A stretch of DNA of 64,000 nucleotides. Source: Clostridiales bacterium (GTDB lineage Bacteria; Bacillota; Clostridia; Oscillospirales; CAG-272). Shown piece by piece: positions 27,958 through 37,288 of the stretch. The stretch's first letter is position 1; the number at the start of each line of letters is the position of its first letter. Made by a program: the position numbers and the translations under genes. A model generated the notes under the pieces. That model saw only the letters and a program-made list of their open reading frames with translations. It did no database searches and was not told the DNA's origin. Location: assembly GCA_012514145.1 (NCBI GenBank), contig JAAZAV010000063.1:1-64000 (forward strand), read 5' to 3'.

Positions 27958-29067
27958 ATGAGCAAAATCAAAGCGGCGGTCATCGGAACCGCCCATCCCC
28001 ATACGCCGACTTTATATAAATCGATAGCCCTGCGTGACGATGTGGAATTCATCGGCTGCGCCGATGTGCCCCCCTATGAGGGGGTTCACGGTTTGATAGA
28101 AGGCGAGCCGGGCGTCACCGGACGCATGAAGCAGGATTTCCCGCAGTATAAGGATCTTAAAGTCTACGCCGACTGGCGGGAGCTTGCCGACCTGCGCCCC
28201 CATGTTGCCATTGTGGGCGCCGACAACGCCGCTCACGCCGAGGCGGTCTGCTATCTGCTCTCCCTTGGCGTGCTGCCGGTAATCGAAAAGCCCATGGCTT
28301 ACCGCTTTTCCGAGGCTGAAGCCATGTACCGCGCGTACCGCCGCTACGGCGTGCCCTTTATAACCAACTGGCCGGTGACCTGGTTCCCCGCATTCCGCCT
28401 TGCGAAGAAGTTAAATGACGAAGGGAAAGCGGGCCGGCCGCTCCGCTTCATTTACCGCAGTCCGGCGACCCTGGGACCTTATTCCTACGGCGGCAGCTAT
28501 ACAAACGATTTTCTCGCCTCTTCCTGGTGGTATCAGAAGGATCGGGGCGGCGGCTCGGTGATGGACTACGCCTGTTACGGCTGTATGCTTTCCACCTGGT
28601 TCTACGGAGTTCAGGCAAAGACCGCCACGGCTTTCGTCACCTCCTTCGGCACCTCTTACAGCGATGTGCCCGACTTCTCCCAGGTCACACTTGACTTCGG
28701 CGGTAAAATCGCGCAGCTTGAAGGCTCCTGGTCCACCATAGGCAACGGCGGTGTGCCCACCGGTCCCATTGTCTACGGCGACAGCGGAGTGCTCGTCTGC
28801 GACCGGAGTACTTCGGACGTGAAAATATTCACCGGGCTTCGCGCCAAGGAGCCGACGGCTGTTTTTGCCCCCGAACCGTTCGCTGACAGTCTGGGGAGCA
28901 ATATAATCGACGCGCTGAACACCGGCGTTATCCGGGAGGAGACGCTCACCCCCGAGTTTAACCTCAAGGCTTTCGCCGCCCTTTCCTCCGCAGCCGAGGC
29001 GGGGGAGGAGAAGCGCACGGTGGCGGTTCACGACTGCGCGCCGATAATCAACACAAATATAATGTAA
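27958..29067 (+). CDS. Gfo/Idh/MocA-like protein with altered motifs (2 of 4)
   Basis: 369 residues, clearly homologous to Gfo/Idh/MocA proteins (EKPMA is present, IEKPMAYRFSEA). The nucleotide-binding GxGxxA is replaced by VIGTAHPHT, and the catalytic D-x-G-x-H is replaced by MDYACYGC (Asp203, Cys206-Tyr-Gly-Cys209). It shares both alterations with the fourth member. It may bind a nucleotide or sugar differently or act as a lyase, epimerase or partner subunit. The gene follows the first member by 23 bases. Confidence 0.8.
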   Translation: MSKIKAAVIGTAHPHTPTLYKSIALRDDVEFIGCADVPPYEGVHGLIEGEPGVTGRMKQDFPQYKDLKVYADWRELADLRPHVAIVGADNAAHAEAVCYLLSLGVLPVIEKPMAYRFSEAEAMYRAYRRYGVPFITNWPVTWFPAFRLAKKLNDEGKAGRPLRFIYRSPATLGPYSYGGSYTNDFLASSWWYQKDRGGGSVMDYACYGCMLSTWFYGVQAKTATAFVTSFGTSYSDVPDFSQVTLDFGGKIAQLEGSWSTIGNGGVPTGPIVYGDSGVLVCDRSTSDVKIFTGLRAKEPTAVFAPEPFADSLGSNIIDALNTGVIREETLTPEFNLKAFAALSSAAEAGEEKRTVAVHDCAPIINTNIM

Positions 29068-29085
29068 TCTGCGAGGTAATATAAC

Positions 29086-30207
29086 ATGCCAAAAGCCCTT
29101 AGAGTCGCCATAATCGGCACCGGCATGGTGGCAAACGCCGCCCATCTTCCCGCCCTCACCCACCTGCGCAAACAGGGGATTGTCGACATTGTGGGCTGCG
29201 CCGACATACGCGAGTCCGCCGCCGCCGAGACGGCAAAGCGCTACGACATTCCCGCGTTTTTCACCGATCCTCAGGCTATGCTTGACAGCCTGAAGCCCGA
29301 CTTTGTGGCGGTGACCACTCCCAATATGTACCACAAGAAATGGACGATAGCCGCTCTGCGCGCCGGCGCCAACGTCGCCTGCGAAAAGCCCATGGCGCTG
29401 AACGTCGCCGATGCCGAGGAGATGTTCGCTGTCGCCCGTGAGTGCGGCAGGCTGCTTTTCCCCTGCCAGTGCATGAGATGGCGCAACTACATGCAGACCG
29501 CCAAATACCTCGTCGATCAGGGGGAGTTAGGCGCTCCCTACTTCTCGGACATTGCCTTCATCCGCCGCTGGGGCATTCCCACCTGGGGCATGTTCCATAT
29601 GAAAGAGCACAACTACGGCGGCCCCTTCTGCGACCTTGGCGTGCATCTTATCGACTCGCTGCTCTGGGTCTGCGGTAATCCCAAGGTTGTGGCGGTGTCC
29701 GGCTCGGCATACACAAAGCTGGCTCATCAGGGAGATGAGATTCTGCTCGACATCGCCGAGAGCGGCGCATACAAGGGGGTTCTGACTCCCCGCCCATATG
29801 ATCACCGCGAGTTCTCGGTGGAGGAGTTCGCAACCGGATTTCTGCGCCTCGAGGGCGGTTTCTCGGTGAATTTCAAGTTCTCCTGGGCTATAAATCTGCC
29901 CACCACCAACCTGAACATGGTTATCTGCGGCGACAAGGGCGGATTCTCGCTCAATGACGACACCCTATATAAGAACACCGGCAAGTATCAGTCGGAAATC
30001 AAGGTGAAAGCCTTCGACAACCGCCCCTACAAGGGCACTCCCTTTGAGCAGCACTGGTACATGTATGAGCATATAATGGACGTTCTTGACGGCAAATGCG
30101 AGCCGCTGGTTCAGCCCTATCAGACGCTGGAGGTCACAAAGGCTATACAATGCTTCTACCGCTCCGCCGAGGAGGGACGGGAGATCCGCGCCGACGAACT
30201 GGGCTGA
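29086..30207 (+). CDS. Gfo/Idh/MocA family oxidoreductase (3 of 4)
   Basis: 373 residues with canonical motifs: IIGTGMVANAAHLPAL (Rossmann), CEKPMALNVADAEEMF and CDLGVHLIDSLLW. An NAD(P)-dependent dehydrogenase for a sugar-like substrate is expected. It starts 18 bases after the previous stop, in the same transcript. Confidence 0.88.
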   Translation: MPKALRVAIIGTGMVANAAHLPALTHLRKQGIVDIVGCADIRESAAAETAKRYDIPAFFTDPQAMLDSLKPDFVAVTTPNMYHKKWTIAALRAGANVACEKPMALNVADAEEMFAVARECGRLLFPCQCMRWRNYMQTAKYLVDQGELGAPYFSDIAFIRRWGIPTWGMFHMKEHNYGGPFCDLGVHLIDSLLWVCGNPKVVAVSGSAYTKLAHQGDEILLDIAESGAYKGVLTPRPYDHREFSVEEFATGFLRLEGGFSVNFKFSWAINLPTTNLNMVICGDKGGFSLNDDTLYKNTGKYQSEIKVKAFDNRPYKGTPFEQHWYMYEHIMDVLDGKCEPLVQPYQTLEVTKAIQCFYRSAEEGREIRADELG

Positions 30208-30281
30208 TACGGGAGAGATATAAGGATATTAATATATTAAGTGAAAGACATTAAAACATCCGCCCTGCGCGGGGAGGTTGT

Positions 30282-31400
30282 ATGAAAGACATTAAAGCAG
30301 TAATAATCGGATTCGCCCACATGCACTGCAACGAAATCAGCCTGTACATCGCCGAGGAACCGGCTATGTCGCTGGTGGGCATTGCCGACGTTGCCCCCGA
30401 GATTCCCGAGCCCACCGCTGCACGCTACACCCGGGCATGGAACATGGCGAATGTGGCGGAGCAGCATGATCTCACACCCTATGAGGACTACCGGGTGATG
30501 CTGGACGAATTGAAGCCCGATCTTGCCTTCATCCTCTGCGAAAACGCCGTTAAAGCCGAAGTCTCGCTTGAATGCGCCCGCCGGGGAATCAATATAAGCA
30601 TCGAAAAACCCATGTCCGACAGCCTTGATAGCGCCCTGCTTATCGAGTCGTATGTCAAACGGTATAACATTCTTGCGGTGGTGAACTGGCCTGTGGTCTG
30701 GCGCCGGCAGGTCAACGCGCTGATTGACGCCTATGCTAAGCAGCCGCTGGGCGGGCTTATAAAACTGCGCTATATCAACGGCCACACCGGTCCTCTGGGC
30801 GTGGGCGCCCGTCACCGGGGCGTTCAGGGCGCCGCCGAGGTATTAAGCGACGAACAGCGCTCAAAGATGTGGTGGTACCGCACGTCCCCCGGCGGCGGAG
30901 CCTTCCTCGACATGCAGTGCTACGGCTGTCTTTACAGCAACCGCTTCATCCCCGAGATGCCGATAGACGCGACCGCCGTCGCCATGAACCTGAACACCCC
31001 CTACTGCGAGTGTGAGGACAACACCTCGGTCATTATCCGCTATCCGAGTGTAATGTCCTCCTCCGAGGGCACCTGGACGATCCCCAACGCCGCCATGCCC
31101 GCAGGCCCTGCTCTTTTCTGCCGAAACGGCGTCATGTGGATAGAAAAGACCGGCGGCGGCTTTGAGACCCGCGCCATGGATATTTACGGCGAGCCGGTTT
31201 CACTTGACGGGTATACTCAACCCGAGACCCTGCGCCATATGCCCACGCATCTTGCGGCGCACCTGCTTGACGGCGGGGAGCTGATCCCCGCGGTTACCCT
31301 GGGGTTCAACATTCAGGTTATGGCGCTGCTGGACGCCGCCATGAAATCGGCGGCATCGGGCAGAACCGAACCGGTCAGGAGCGAGCTGTGGGCGAAGTGA
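30282..31400 (+). CDS. Gfo/Idh/MocA-like protein with altered motifs (4 of 4)
   Basis: 372 residues. Like the second member it has A-H-x-H in the N-terminal loop (IIGFAHMHC) and CYGC in the catalytic region (LDMQCYGCLYS, Cys213-Tyr-Gly-Cys216), with EKPMS preserved. Its 5' end is odd: a near copy of the start (TGAAAGACATTAAA) lies 41 bases upstream as a GTG-led decoy that soon stops. The GGGGAGG site before 30282 supports the chosen start. The activase gene overlaps its last 13 bases. Confidence 0.8.
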   Translation: MKDIKAVIIGFAHMHCNEISLYIAEEPAMSLVGIADVAPEIPEPTAARYTRAWNMANVAEQHDLTPYEDYRVMLDELKPDLAFILCENAVKAEVSLECARRGINISIEKPMSDSLDSALLIESYVKRYNILAVVNWPVVWRRQVNALIDAYAKQPLGGLIKLRYINGHTGPLGVGARHRGVQGAAEVLSDEQRSKMWWYRTSPGGGAFLDMQCYGCLYSNRFIPEMPIDATAVAMNLNTPYCECEDNTSVIIRYPSVMSSSEGTWTIPNAAMPAGPALFCRNGVMWIEKTGGGFETRAMDIYGEPVSLDGYTQPETLRHMPTHLAAHLLDGGELIPAVTLGFNIQVMALLDAAMKSAASGRTEPVRSELWAK

Positions 31401-32218
31401 CCGCGCTCATAGCGGACATACAGCACTGCTCGCTTCACGACGGGCCGGGCATACGCACCACCGTCTTTGTGAAGGGCTGTCCCCTGAACTGCGTCTGGTG
31501 CCACAATCCCGAATGCATATCCCCCCGTCCCGAGGTCATGTACCACGCCGACAAGTGCATCGGCTGCGGGCACTGTGCCGAGGGCTGCTTCTCTGGCGCG
31601 CGGGTGACATGCGGGCGGGAGATGACCCTTGACGAAGTCATGGAGGAGCTGCGGCGCGACAAGCCCTACTACGGCGGTTCGGGCGGGCTTACCCTCTCGG
31701 GGGGCGAGCCGGCGATATATCCGGAGTTCTCCGCGGCTCTCCTCGACCGCTGCGCCGCCGAGGGGATAGGCAGAGCCCTTGAAACCTCGCTGTACGCGGC
31801 TCCCGAAGTGCTGATGCCCCTCCTTCGCCGCTGCGACATAGTAATGTGCGATCTCAAACACAGTGACCCGGAGCTGCACAAAAAGTATACCGGCGCCGGC
31901 AACGCGCTGATTCTCGAAAATCTGCGGCTGCTGGACAGCCTCGGCATACCGATAATTCTCCGCACCCCGGTGATAGCCGGTCTGAATGACGACGATGAGA
32001 ATATCACCGCCGCCGCCGTTATCGCCGCATCGCTGAAAAATCTCAAGTATTACGAGCTGCTGCCCTATCATCCGCTGGGCGTATCAAAGGCCGCCGCCCT
32101 CGGCAGGGAACAGACAATTTTTGAGGCGCCTTCCCCCGAGCGGTTCAGGGAGCTTGCCGAAATTGTCAAAAGCCGTTCGGTTCCCCTGCGGATCGCCGGA
32201 CGAGGCACCGATATATGA
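31388..32218 (+). CDS. Glycyl-radical enzyme activating protein (radical SAM)
   Basis: 276 residues, GTG start overlapping the upstream gene. The radical SAM motif CxxxCxxC is Cys31, Cys35, Cys38 (GCPLNCVWCHN), preceded by the SLHDGPGIRTTVF signature of glycyl-radical activases. A single ferredoxin-type insert (Cys57, 60, 63, 67) follows, where many family members have two clusters. It uses S-adenosylmethionine and a 4Fe-4S cluster to place a glycyl radical on its partner. The partner is the gene starting at 32269, and probably also the second radical enzyme at 37289, which has no activase of its own. Confidence 0.92.
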   Translation: MGEVTALIADIQHCSLHDGPGIRTTVFVKGCPLNCVWCHNPECISPRPEVMYHADKCIGCGHCAEGCFSGARVTCGREMTLDEVMEELRRDKPYYGGSGGLTLSGGEPAIYPEFSAALLDRCAAEGIGRALETSLYAAPEVLMPLLRRCDIVMCDLKHSDPELHKKYTGAGNALILENLRLLDSLGIPIILRTPVIAGLNDDDENITAAAVIAASLKNLKYYELLPYHPLGVSKAAALGREQTIFEAPSPERFRELAEIVKSRSVPLRIAGRGTDI

Positions 32219-32268
32219 TAAGAATCTGATAAAACATGAAATACTGACAACATTCTGTTTGGTGAAAT

Positions 32269-34416
32269 ATGAACTACAAAGAACGACTTGCCGAACTGCG
32301 AAAAACTAAAATCCGTCACACGCTGGAAAAGCGGGGGCAGCAGGGCTATATGAACGCCGACGACTACGGCACCGTTCCCCTTCCCGAGGGTTATAAGTTT
32401 ACGCCTGTCCCCAATTCCCCCAACGGCGGTTTTTACGGCTACACCGGCATGGCGGAAAACTACTGCCGCATGCTGGACGGACATCCTATATATGTTGACC
32501 CGCTGGAGATGCTCTGCGGGCGCTGGCGCGACATGATGGTTAACTACCGCCGCGCCACCCGCTGGGACGAGGCGCGCTTCCCGTTCGATGAGCTGAAGCC
32601 CGCCCATGAACTTTATAACATCACCCACGGCATAGACAACGACTCCCACTTTGCCTGCGATTACCGTATCGGCTTCGAGCTTGGCTTCGGCGGGCTGCTT
32701 GACAAGGTGCGCCGGTACGCTGAGATAAATACAGACAAAAAGGAATTTTACAACGCCGAAGAAGCGGTACTGCTCGCAATAATGCGCTTTATCGGGCGGC
32801 ATATCGACGAGATCGAGCGTCTGCTTGAAAGCGAGGAGCGCCCCGAGATACGCGCCTCGCTTGAAGCTATGCTTGAGTGCAACCGCAATGTGATTGCCAA
32901 GCCGCCAAAGACCTTCCTTGAAGCCTGTCAGTGGACGGCGTGGTTCAACTGCGTGTCGCGCATCTACACCCGCGACGGCGCCGGCTTCCAGCTTGACGGC
33001 CTGCTCTATCCCTATTACAAGGCGGATATCGAATCGGGCAGGCTTGACCGGGATACCGCCCGCTTCATCATGTCGAATCTGCTGCTCATCGACCCCCATT
33101 ATTATCAGCTGTCGGGCGTCGACGAGAACGACAAAGATCTGACAAACGAGCTTTCATATCTTATCCTCGACGCGGCGCACGATCTGAACATCGCCGCCAA
33201 TCTCACCGTTCGGGTGCACGAAAACTGCGATCCCGAGTTTCTGCGCAAGGCTGTCACCTGCCTTTTCCGCGACCGGAACGGCTGGCCCCGCTTCTGCGGC
33301 GACGACAGTCTGGCAAACGGCTATATGAAGAACGGCTTCGACAAAGCCACCGCCCGTCAGCGCATCGCCGTCGGCTGCAACTGGATGGCTATACCAGGTC
33401 GCGAGTTCCCCATGAACGACACGGTGAAGATAAACGTGGCGAAGGTCTTCGAGGTCGCCATGTCAGAGATGAAGGGAATGGGCGCACGCTCCACAGAGCT
33501 GCTGTTCCAGCTGTTCAGAGTCCATCTTGAGAAGGCGATAGCCGCCACAGCGCAGGGCATTCACCTCCACATAAAGCATCAGGCGGACGTCACCCCCGAG
33601 CTTGTCATGAACCTGATGATGAACAACTGCATCGAGAAGGGCGAGGATATCTCCCGCTGCGCCGAAATATACACCATAGGCATTGACGGCGCGGGGCTGG
33701 CTGTCGCCGCCGACTCCTTCGCCGCTCTTGAACAGCGTGTTGAGCGCGAGGGGATTTTAGACTGGGATACAGTGTATTCCGCGCTGGAGAGCGATTACGC
33801 CGGCACCGAGGGCGAACGCACCCGGGCTATTCTCTCATCAGCCGAGCGCTACTGCGGAGGGAACACCGCGGGCGACCGCTGGGCGGTGCGCATAACCGAA
33901 TACTTCACCGAAGCCATATCGACCCACCCGCTGACCTGGGACGGCTCCATGCGTCTGATTCCCGGCTGGTTCTCCTGGTCGCGCACAATCGAATACGGCA
34001 AGGTTGTGGGCGCCACCCCTAACGGACGGCACAGCGGCGCGCCAATATCCCACGGCGCCAACCCCAACCCCGGCTTCCGTCCCGACGGCGCCGCCACCGA
34101 CATGTCCACCGGCATAGCGGCGGTTCAGCCGGGGAGAGGCAACACCGCGCCCCTGCAGCTTGAGTTCGACCCGAAAATCAGCGAAGAGGAGGGGGGGATT
34201 GATCGGGTGCTTGACCTGATAACCACCCATTTCAGACTCGGCGGCACCCTTATCAATATCAACGTGCTTGACGGCGAAAAGCTAAAAGCCGCACACGCCA
34301 ACCCCGACCTCTACCCCGACCTTGTTGTGCGGGTCACGGGATTTACCGCCTACTTCGCCACCCTCTCGCCCGAATTCAGACAGCTGGTAGTCGACCGCTT
34401 CGTCAAGGGGTTCTGA
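32269..34416 (+). CDS. Glycyl radical enzyme, unknown substrate (GRE1)
   Basis: 715 residues, pyruvate formate-lyase-like superfamily. The C-terminal glycyl radical motif is RVTGFTAYF with Gly691, 24 residues before the end. The thiyl-radical Cys is Cys370 in RIAVGCNWMAIPG. The usual G-C-x-E loop of dehydratases, decarboxylases and CutC is here GCNW, so the residue two after Cys is Trp, not Glu. The length is shorter than PFL and most relatives. It is oxygen sensitive and cytosolic. The activase gene ends 50 bases upstream. Chemistry cannot be named: C-C or C-O bond cleavage is possible. Confidence 0.9.
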   Translation: MNYKERLAELRKTKIRHTLEKRGQQGYMNADDYGTVPLPEGYKFTPVPNSPNGGFYGYTGMAENYCRMLDGHPIYVDPLEMLCGRWRDMMVNYRRATRWDEARFPFDELKPAHELYNITHGIDNDSHFACDYRIGFELGFGGLLDKVRRYAEINTDKKEFYNAEEAVLLAIMRFIGRHIDEIERLLESEERPEIRASLEAMLECNRNVIAKPPKTFLEACQWTAWFNCVSRIYTRDGAGFQLDGLLYPYYKADIESGRLDRDTARFIMSNLLLIDPHYYQLSGVDENDKDLTNELSYLILDAAHDLNIAANLTVRVHENCDPEFLRKAVTCLFRDRNGWPRFCGDDSLANGYMKNGFDKATARQRIAVGCNWMAIPGREFPMNDTVKINVAKVFEVAMSEMKGMGARSTELLFQLFRVHLEKAIAATAQGIHLHIKHQADVTPELVMNLMMNNCIEKGEDISRCAEIYTIGIDGAGLAVAADSFAALEQRVEREGILDWDTVYSALESDYAGTEGERTRAILSSAERYCGGNTAGDRWAVRITEYFTEAISTHPLTWDGSMRLIPGWFSWSRTIEYGKVVGATPNGRHSGAPISHGANPNPGFRPDGAATDMSTGIAAVQPGRGNTAPLQLEFDPKISEEEGGIDRVLDLITTHFRLGGTLININVLDGEKLKAAHANPDLYPDLVVRVTGFTAYFATLSPEFRQLVVDRFVKGF

Positions 34417-34433
34417 TATTCGCGCATAGAAAA

Positions 34434-34465
34434 GGAGCTGTATCAAAACTTTTTGATACAGCTCC
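34434..34465. terminator. Bidirectional intrinsic terminator
   Basis: Arms GGAGCTGTATCAAAA (34434-34448) and TTTTGATACAGCTCC (34451-34465), an almost loop-less hairpin with A/T on the apex, between GRE1 and the convergent phosphodiesterase gene. Confidence 0.85.
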
Positions 34466-34481
34466 CTGTTTGTTTCCGGCT

Positions 34482-35204
34482 TTATTCGAGAATGTTGGTA
34501 GTCAGCTGATCGACGCCCCAGCCGATGAGCTCATAGGCGCGGTCGGGATCGTCCACCGTCCAGGTGTTGATTACAATGCCCTTTGAATGGAGGACTTTGA
34601 TATTCTCCGCAGTTAGAGCTGAGTGGTGGATGTCAAGGTTCATTTTATGCTCGACAAGCAGGTCGGGAAGTTCATCGGTATACTTTGAGGTGAGGAACTG
34701 GCAGTCCTGCTCGGGACGCACCTGCTTAACGAGTATCAGGTTGTTGAGATTGAAGGAGATGAAGGTGGTGTGCTCCAGATATCCGTCGAAAATCTCAACA
34801 AGGGCGCGGATCTCCTCAAGCGTGAAGGCGCTCTTGAGTTCGGGCACGCAATGCTTGCCGTAATGCTGACATATCTTGCGGTACTCGGAGGGCAGGCATA
34901 GTATCAGATCGCCCCGATCGCTCCTGCCGTCGATATCCTTCAGTGTCAGGGCGCGCAGGTCGGCAAGGGCGGATTCCTCCATCACAAGGTCTGTTTCACA
35001 GATACGCCCGGAACGTCCGTCGTGGTTGCAGATGAAATGCCCGTCGCCGGTGCGGTAGATGTCGGTCTCGACGCCGTAGTAGCTGCGGTTTCCGGCTGCG
35101 ATGAAAGCGGCGGCGGTGTTCTCGGTCTCCAGACTGCTCACACCCCGGTGAGCCACCATTTTGGTTCCGCCCCGATGTGTCAGTTTTATGGTATCACTCG
35201 GCAT
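34482..35204 (-). CDS. Glycerophosphodiester phosphodiesterase family protein
   Basis: 240 residues. GDPD motifs: VAHRGVSSLETENTAAAF (catalytic His-Arg and Glu), VETDIY, NHDGR, the catalytic E-x-K in PELKSAF, and INTWTVDDPDRAYELIGWGVD. The enzyme hydrolyses glycerophosphodiesters to glycerol-3-phosphate and an alcohol, and no signal peptide suggests cytosolic action. Strong GGAGAGAG site. It is inverted relative to the surrounding cluster and converges with GRE1. Confidence 0.88.
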   Translation of the reverse strand: MPSDTIKLTHRGGTKMVAHRGVSSLETENTAAAFIAAGNRSYYGVETDIYRTGDGHFICNHDGRSGRICETDLVMEESALADLRALTLKDIDGRSDRGDLILCLPSEYRKICQHYGKHCVPELKSAFTLEEIRALVEIFDGYLEHTTFISFNLNNLILVKQVRPEQDCQFLTSKYTDELPDLLVEHKMNLDIHHSALTAENIKVLHSKGIVINTWTVDDPDRAYELIGWGVDQLTTNILE

Positions 35205-35242
35205 AATGTCTCTCTCCTTTGCGGGTTATATGAATTAACCGT

Positions 35243-35271
35243 ATTATATCACCCGGTCTCGGGTTTGACAA
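35243..35271 (-). promoter_or_regulatory. Promoter of the glycerophosphodiesterase gene
   Basis: Minus strand TTGTCA (35271-35266), 17 bases, TATAAT (35248-35243). Confidence 0.75.
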
Positions 35272-35312
35272 GTATGTTTGCCTATATTTGCGCAATAACC
35301 TGATAAATGTAC

Positions 35313-35341
35313 TTGATTTTACACAGGCGCGAGGTTATAAT
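35313..35341 (+). promoter_or_regulatory. Promoter of the amidohydrolase - GRE2 genes
   Basis: TTGATT (35313-35318), 17 bases, TATAAT (35336-35341). Confidence 0.7.
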
Positions 35342-35391
35342 ACGATATGAGCTTCAACAAAAACGAACTACAATACGGAAAGGAAACAACC

Positions 35392-36294
35392 ATGCCGTAC
35401 ACAGTGAAAAAGATAGACGTGCACGTACACACCCGGGATTTCGGCGGCATTGAGATGCCCCGCCGGGACGGCTCCACCTATGCCGGACCGCAGCGTATCC
35501 GAGAGATGTACGACGACTGGGGAATCGAATTCGGCATACTGCTGGGCGGGATAAGCACCTTTGCCTCCGCCTGCACCATATCCAACGAAGCCCTCTGCCT
35601 CATCGCGCGGAAGTACCCCGAAACCTTTAAGTGGTTCATGGATTTAGACCCCCACATGGGAAGAAACGACGCCACCACCGACTTCACCGCTTTCATCGAG
35701 CATTATCGGGCGCTGGGCGCCCTGGGCGTGGGCGAGATATGCGCAAGCCTGCCCTTTGAAGACCCGCTTGTTAAGAACCTGCTTCGTCACTGCAGCGACT
35801 GCGGCGTGCCGCTGACCTTCCATCTGGCACCGGCTGCCATCGGACATTACGGTCTTGTGGACTCCCACGGTCTGCCAGGGCTTGAAGGAGCGCTGAAAGC
35901 ATATCCGAATATCAAGTTCCTCGGTCACTCCATGATGTTCTGGTCGCATATATCGGGGGACGTCACACCCGAAAACATGAATATATACCCCTCCGGGAAG
36001 GTCACTCCCGGCGGACGGCTGGGCGAGCTGCTTGACGAATATCCCAACCTCTACTGCGACATGTCGGCGGGCTCCGGCGGAAACGCCTTCTTACGCGACC
36101 ACGAACACGCCTGGCGCTTCATCGAGAAGTACCCCGACCGGCTGCTTTTCGGCACCGACATCTGCGCCCCGCACAACTTCTTCCCCCTCTCGGGCTGGCT
36201 TGACGAGTCGCTGATGAAGGGCTGCATATCACAGGAGAATTACAACCTCATCTGCCGCGGCAACGCCGAGCGGATAATACTTAACGCCAGATAA
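35392..36294 (+). CDS. Amidohydrolase-superfamily protein
   Basis: 300 residues from the ATG at 35392, which has GGAAAGG upstream; the in-frame ATG at 35347 is only a few bases after the promoter. A metal-dependent TIM barrel: HxH in IDVHVHTRDF, further His in LTFHLAP and FLGHSMMF, and the late Asp in LFGTDICAPH. These are the features of amidohydrolase family 2 (decarboxylases and lactonases). Next to a glycyl radical enzyme and sugar oxidoreductases, a lactonase, hydrolase or non-oxidative decarboxylase in a sugar-acid pathway is plausible. Confidence 0.82.
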   Translation: MPYTVKKIDVHVHTRDFGGIEMPRRDGSTYAGPQRIREMYDDWGIEFGILLGGISTFASACTISNEALCLIARKYPETFKWFMDLDPHMGRNDATTDFTAFIEHYRALGALGVGEICASLPFEDPLVKNLLRHCSDCGVPLTFHLAPAAIGHYGLVDSHGLPGLEGALKAYPNIKFLGHSMMFWSHISGDVTPENMNIYPSGKVTPGGRLGELLDEYPNLYCDMSAGSGGNAFLRDHEHAWRFIEKYPDRLLFGTDICAPHNFFPLSGWLDESLMKGCISQENYNLICRGNAERIILNAR

Positions 36295-36307
36295 GGATAA
36301 CGACCTC

Positions 36308-37213
36308 ATGGATCTATCGAACTTCGCCGTCCCTCTGTTGATTTTCGCTGTTCTGATGAACGGCCTATACTCAATAATACTGAAACCCGCGAACAGCCGC
36401 TGTAAGTCCACCGCCGAGCTGCAGCTTTTTAACGCCTGCTTTACGGTGGTGGCGATGCTGCTTGCCGGCGTCTATGCCCTTCTTCGCGGCGGGCTCTATA
36501 TGCCCCCGTCGGGCGTGCTGGTGGCTGCGCTGTTCGGCGCGGGCTTCTCGGTCTGCGTCTTTACCAATCTGATGGCGCTCAGCTCCGGCCCCCTGTCGCT
36601 GACCATGCTGCTGATAAACTTCAGCGTCGTCATGCCCCTGCTTTACTCCTTCTGCGTGCTGGGCGAGAAGATAACGGTATTCCGTATCATCGGCCTGGCG
36701 CTCTTTGCGCTCTGCATGATCTTCTTCACCAACCCCAAGGTCAACGACGGCGAAAAGGTGTCGGGCAGGTGGATTTTCTACAGCGTGATCGCAATGCTCA
36801 CCAACGGCATGCTGGCGGTGCTCTCAAAGATGTACGCAATTCAGACCGACAACGCCTACGGTCAGAGCTACATGGCTTACGGCTACTTCTTCGCGACGAT
36901 TGCCTCCTTTGTTATCTGCGCCGTTCTCCAGATGCGCACGAAAAAAGAGGAGCGCATCGATCTGAAAGCCTTCTTCACGCCTTCGATGATCCTGCTTTTC
37001 TGCGGTCTGGGCATAACCAACTTCGGCTTCAACAGCGTCGTGGTGCTGCTTGCCACCGAGATGGACGGCGCCATAGTCTATCCCGCCATTCAGGGCGGCG
37101 GTCCGGCTATAACCGCCCTGCTGTCGCGGCTGATATTCAAAGAGAAAATCAACGCCCTCAAGGCAGCCGCCATAGCGCTGGGCATTGCCGCCATTGTGTT
37201 GCTGAATATCTGA
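36308..37213 (+). CDS. EamA/DMT family transporter
   Basis: 301 residues with ten predicted transmembrane helices in two EamA repeats; the sequence is hydrophobic throughout except for short loops. It starts 13 bases after the amidohydrolase stop, so the two are co-transcribed with GRE2 75 bases downstream. It probably imports or exports a small metabolite of the pathway. Direction and substrate are unknown. Confidence 0.85.
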   Translation: MDLSNFAVPLLIFAVLMNGLYSIILKPANSRCKSTAELQLFNACFTVVAMLLAGVYALLRGGLYMPPSGVLVAALFGAGFSVCVFTNLMALSSGPLSLTMLLINFSVVMPLLYSFCVLGEKITVFRIIGLALFALCMIFFTNPKVNDGEKVSGRWIFYSVIAMLTNGMLAVLSKMYAIQTDNAYGQSYMAYGYFFATIASFVICAVLQMRTKKEERIDLKAFFTPSMILLFCGLGITNFGFNSVVVLLATEMDGAIVYPAIQGGGPAITALLSRLIFKEKINALKAAAIALGIAAIVLLNI

Positions 37214-37288
37214 CGGCAGCCCGAAAGAGCCCGAAATACCGGTCTTATTTACAATTATTGACAGTTCCGATTACCGAAAGGACACGCC

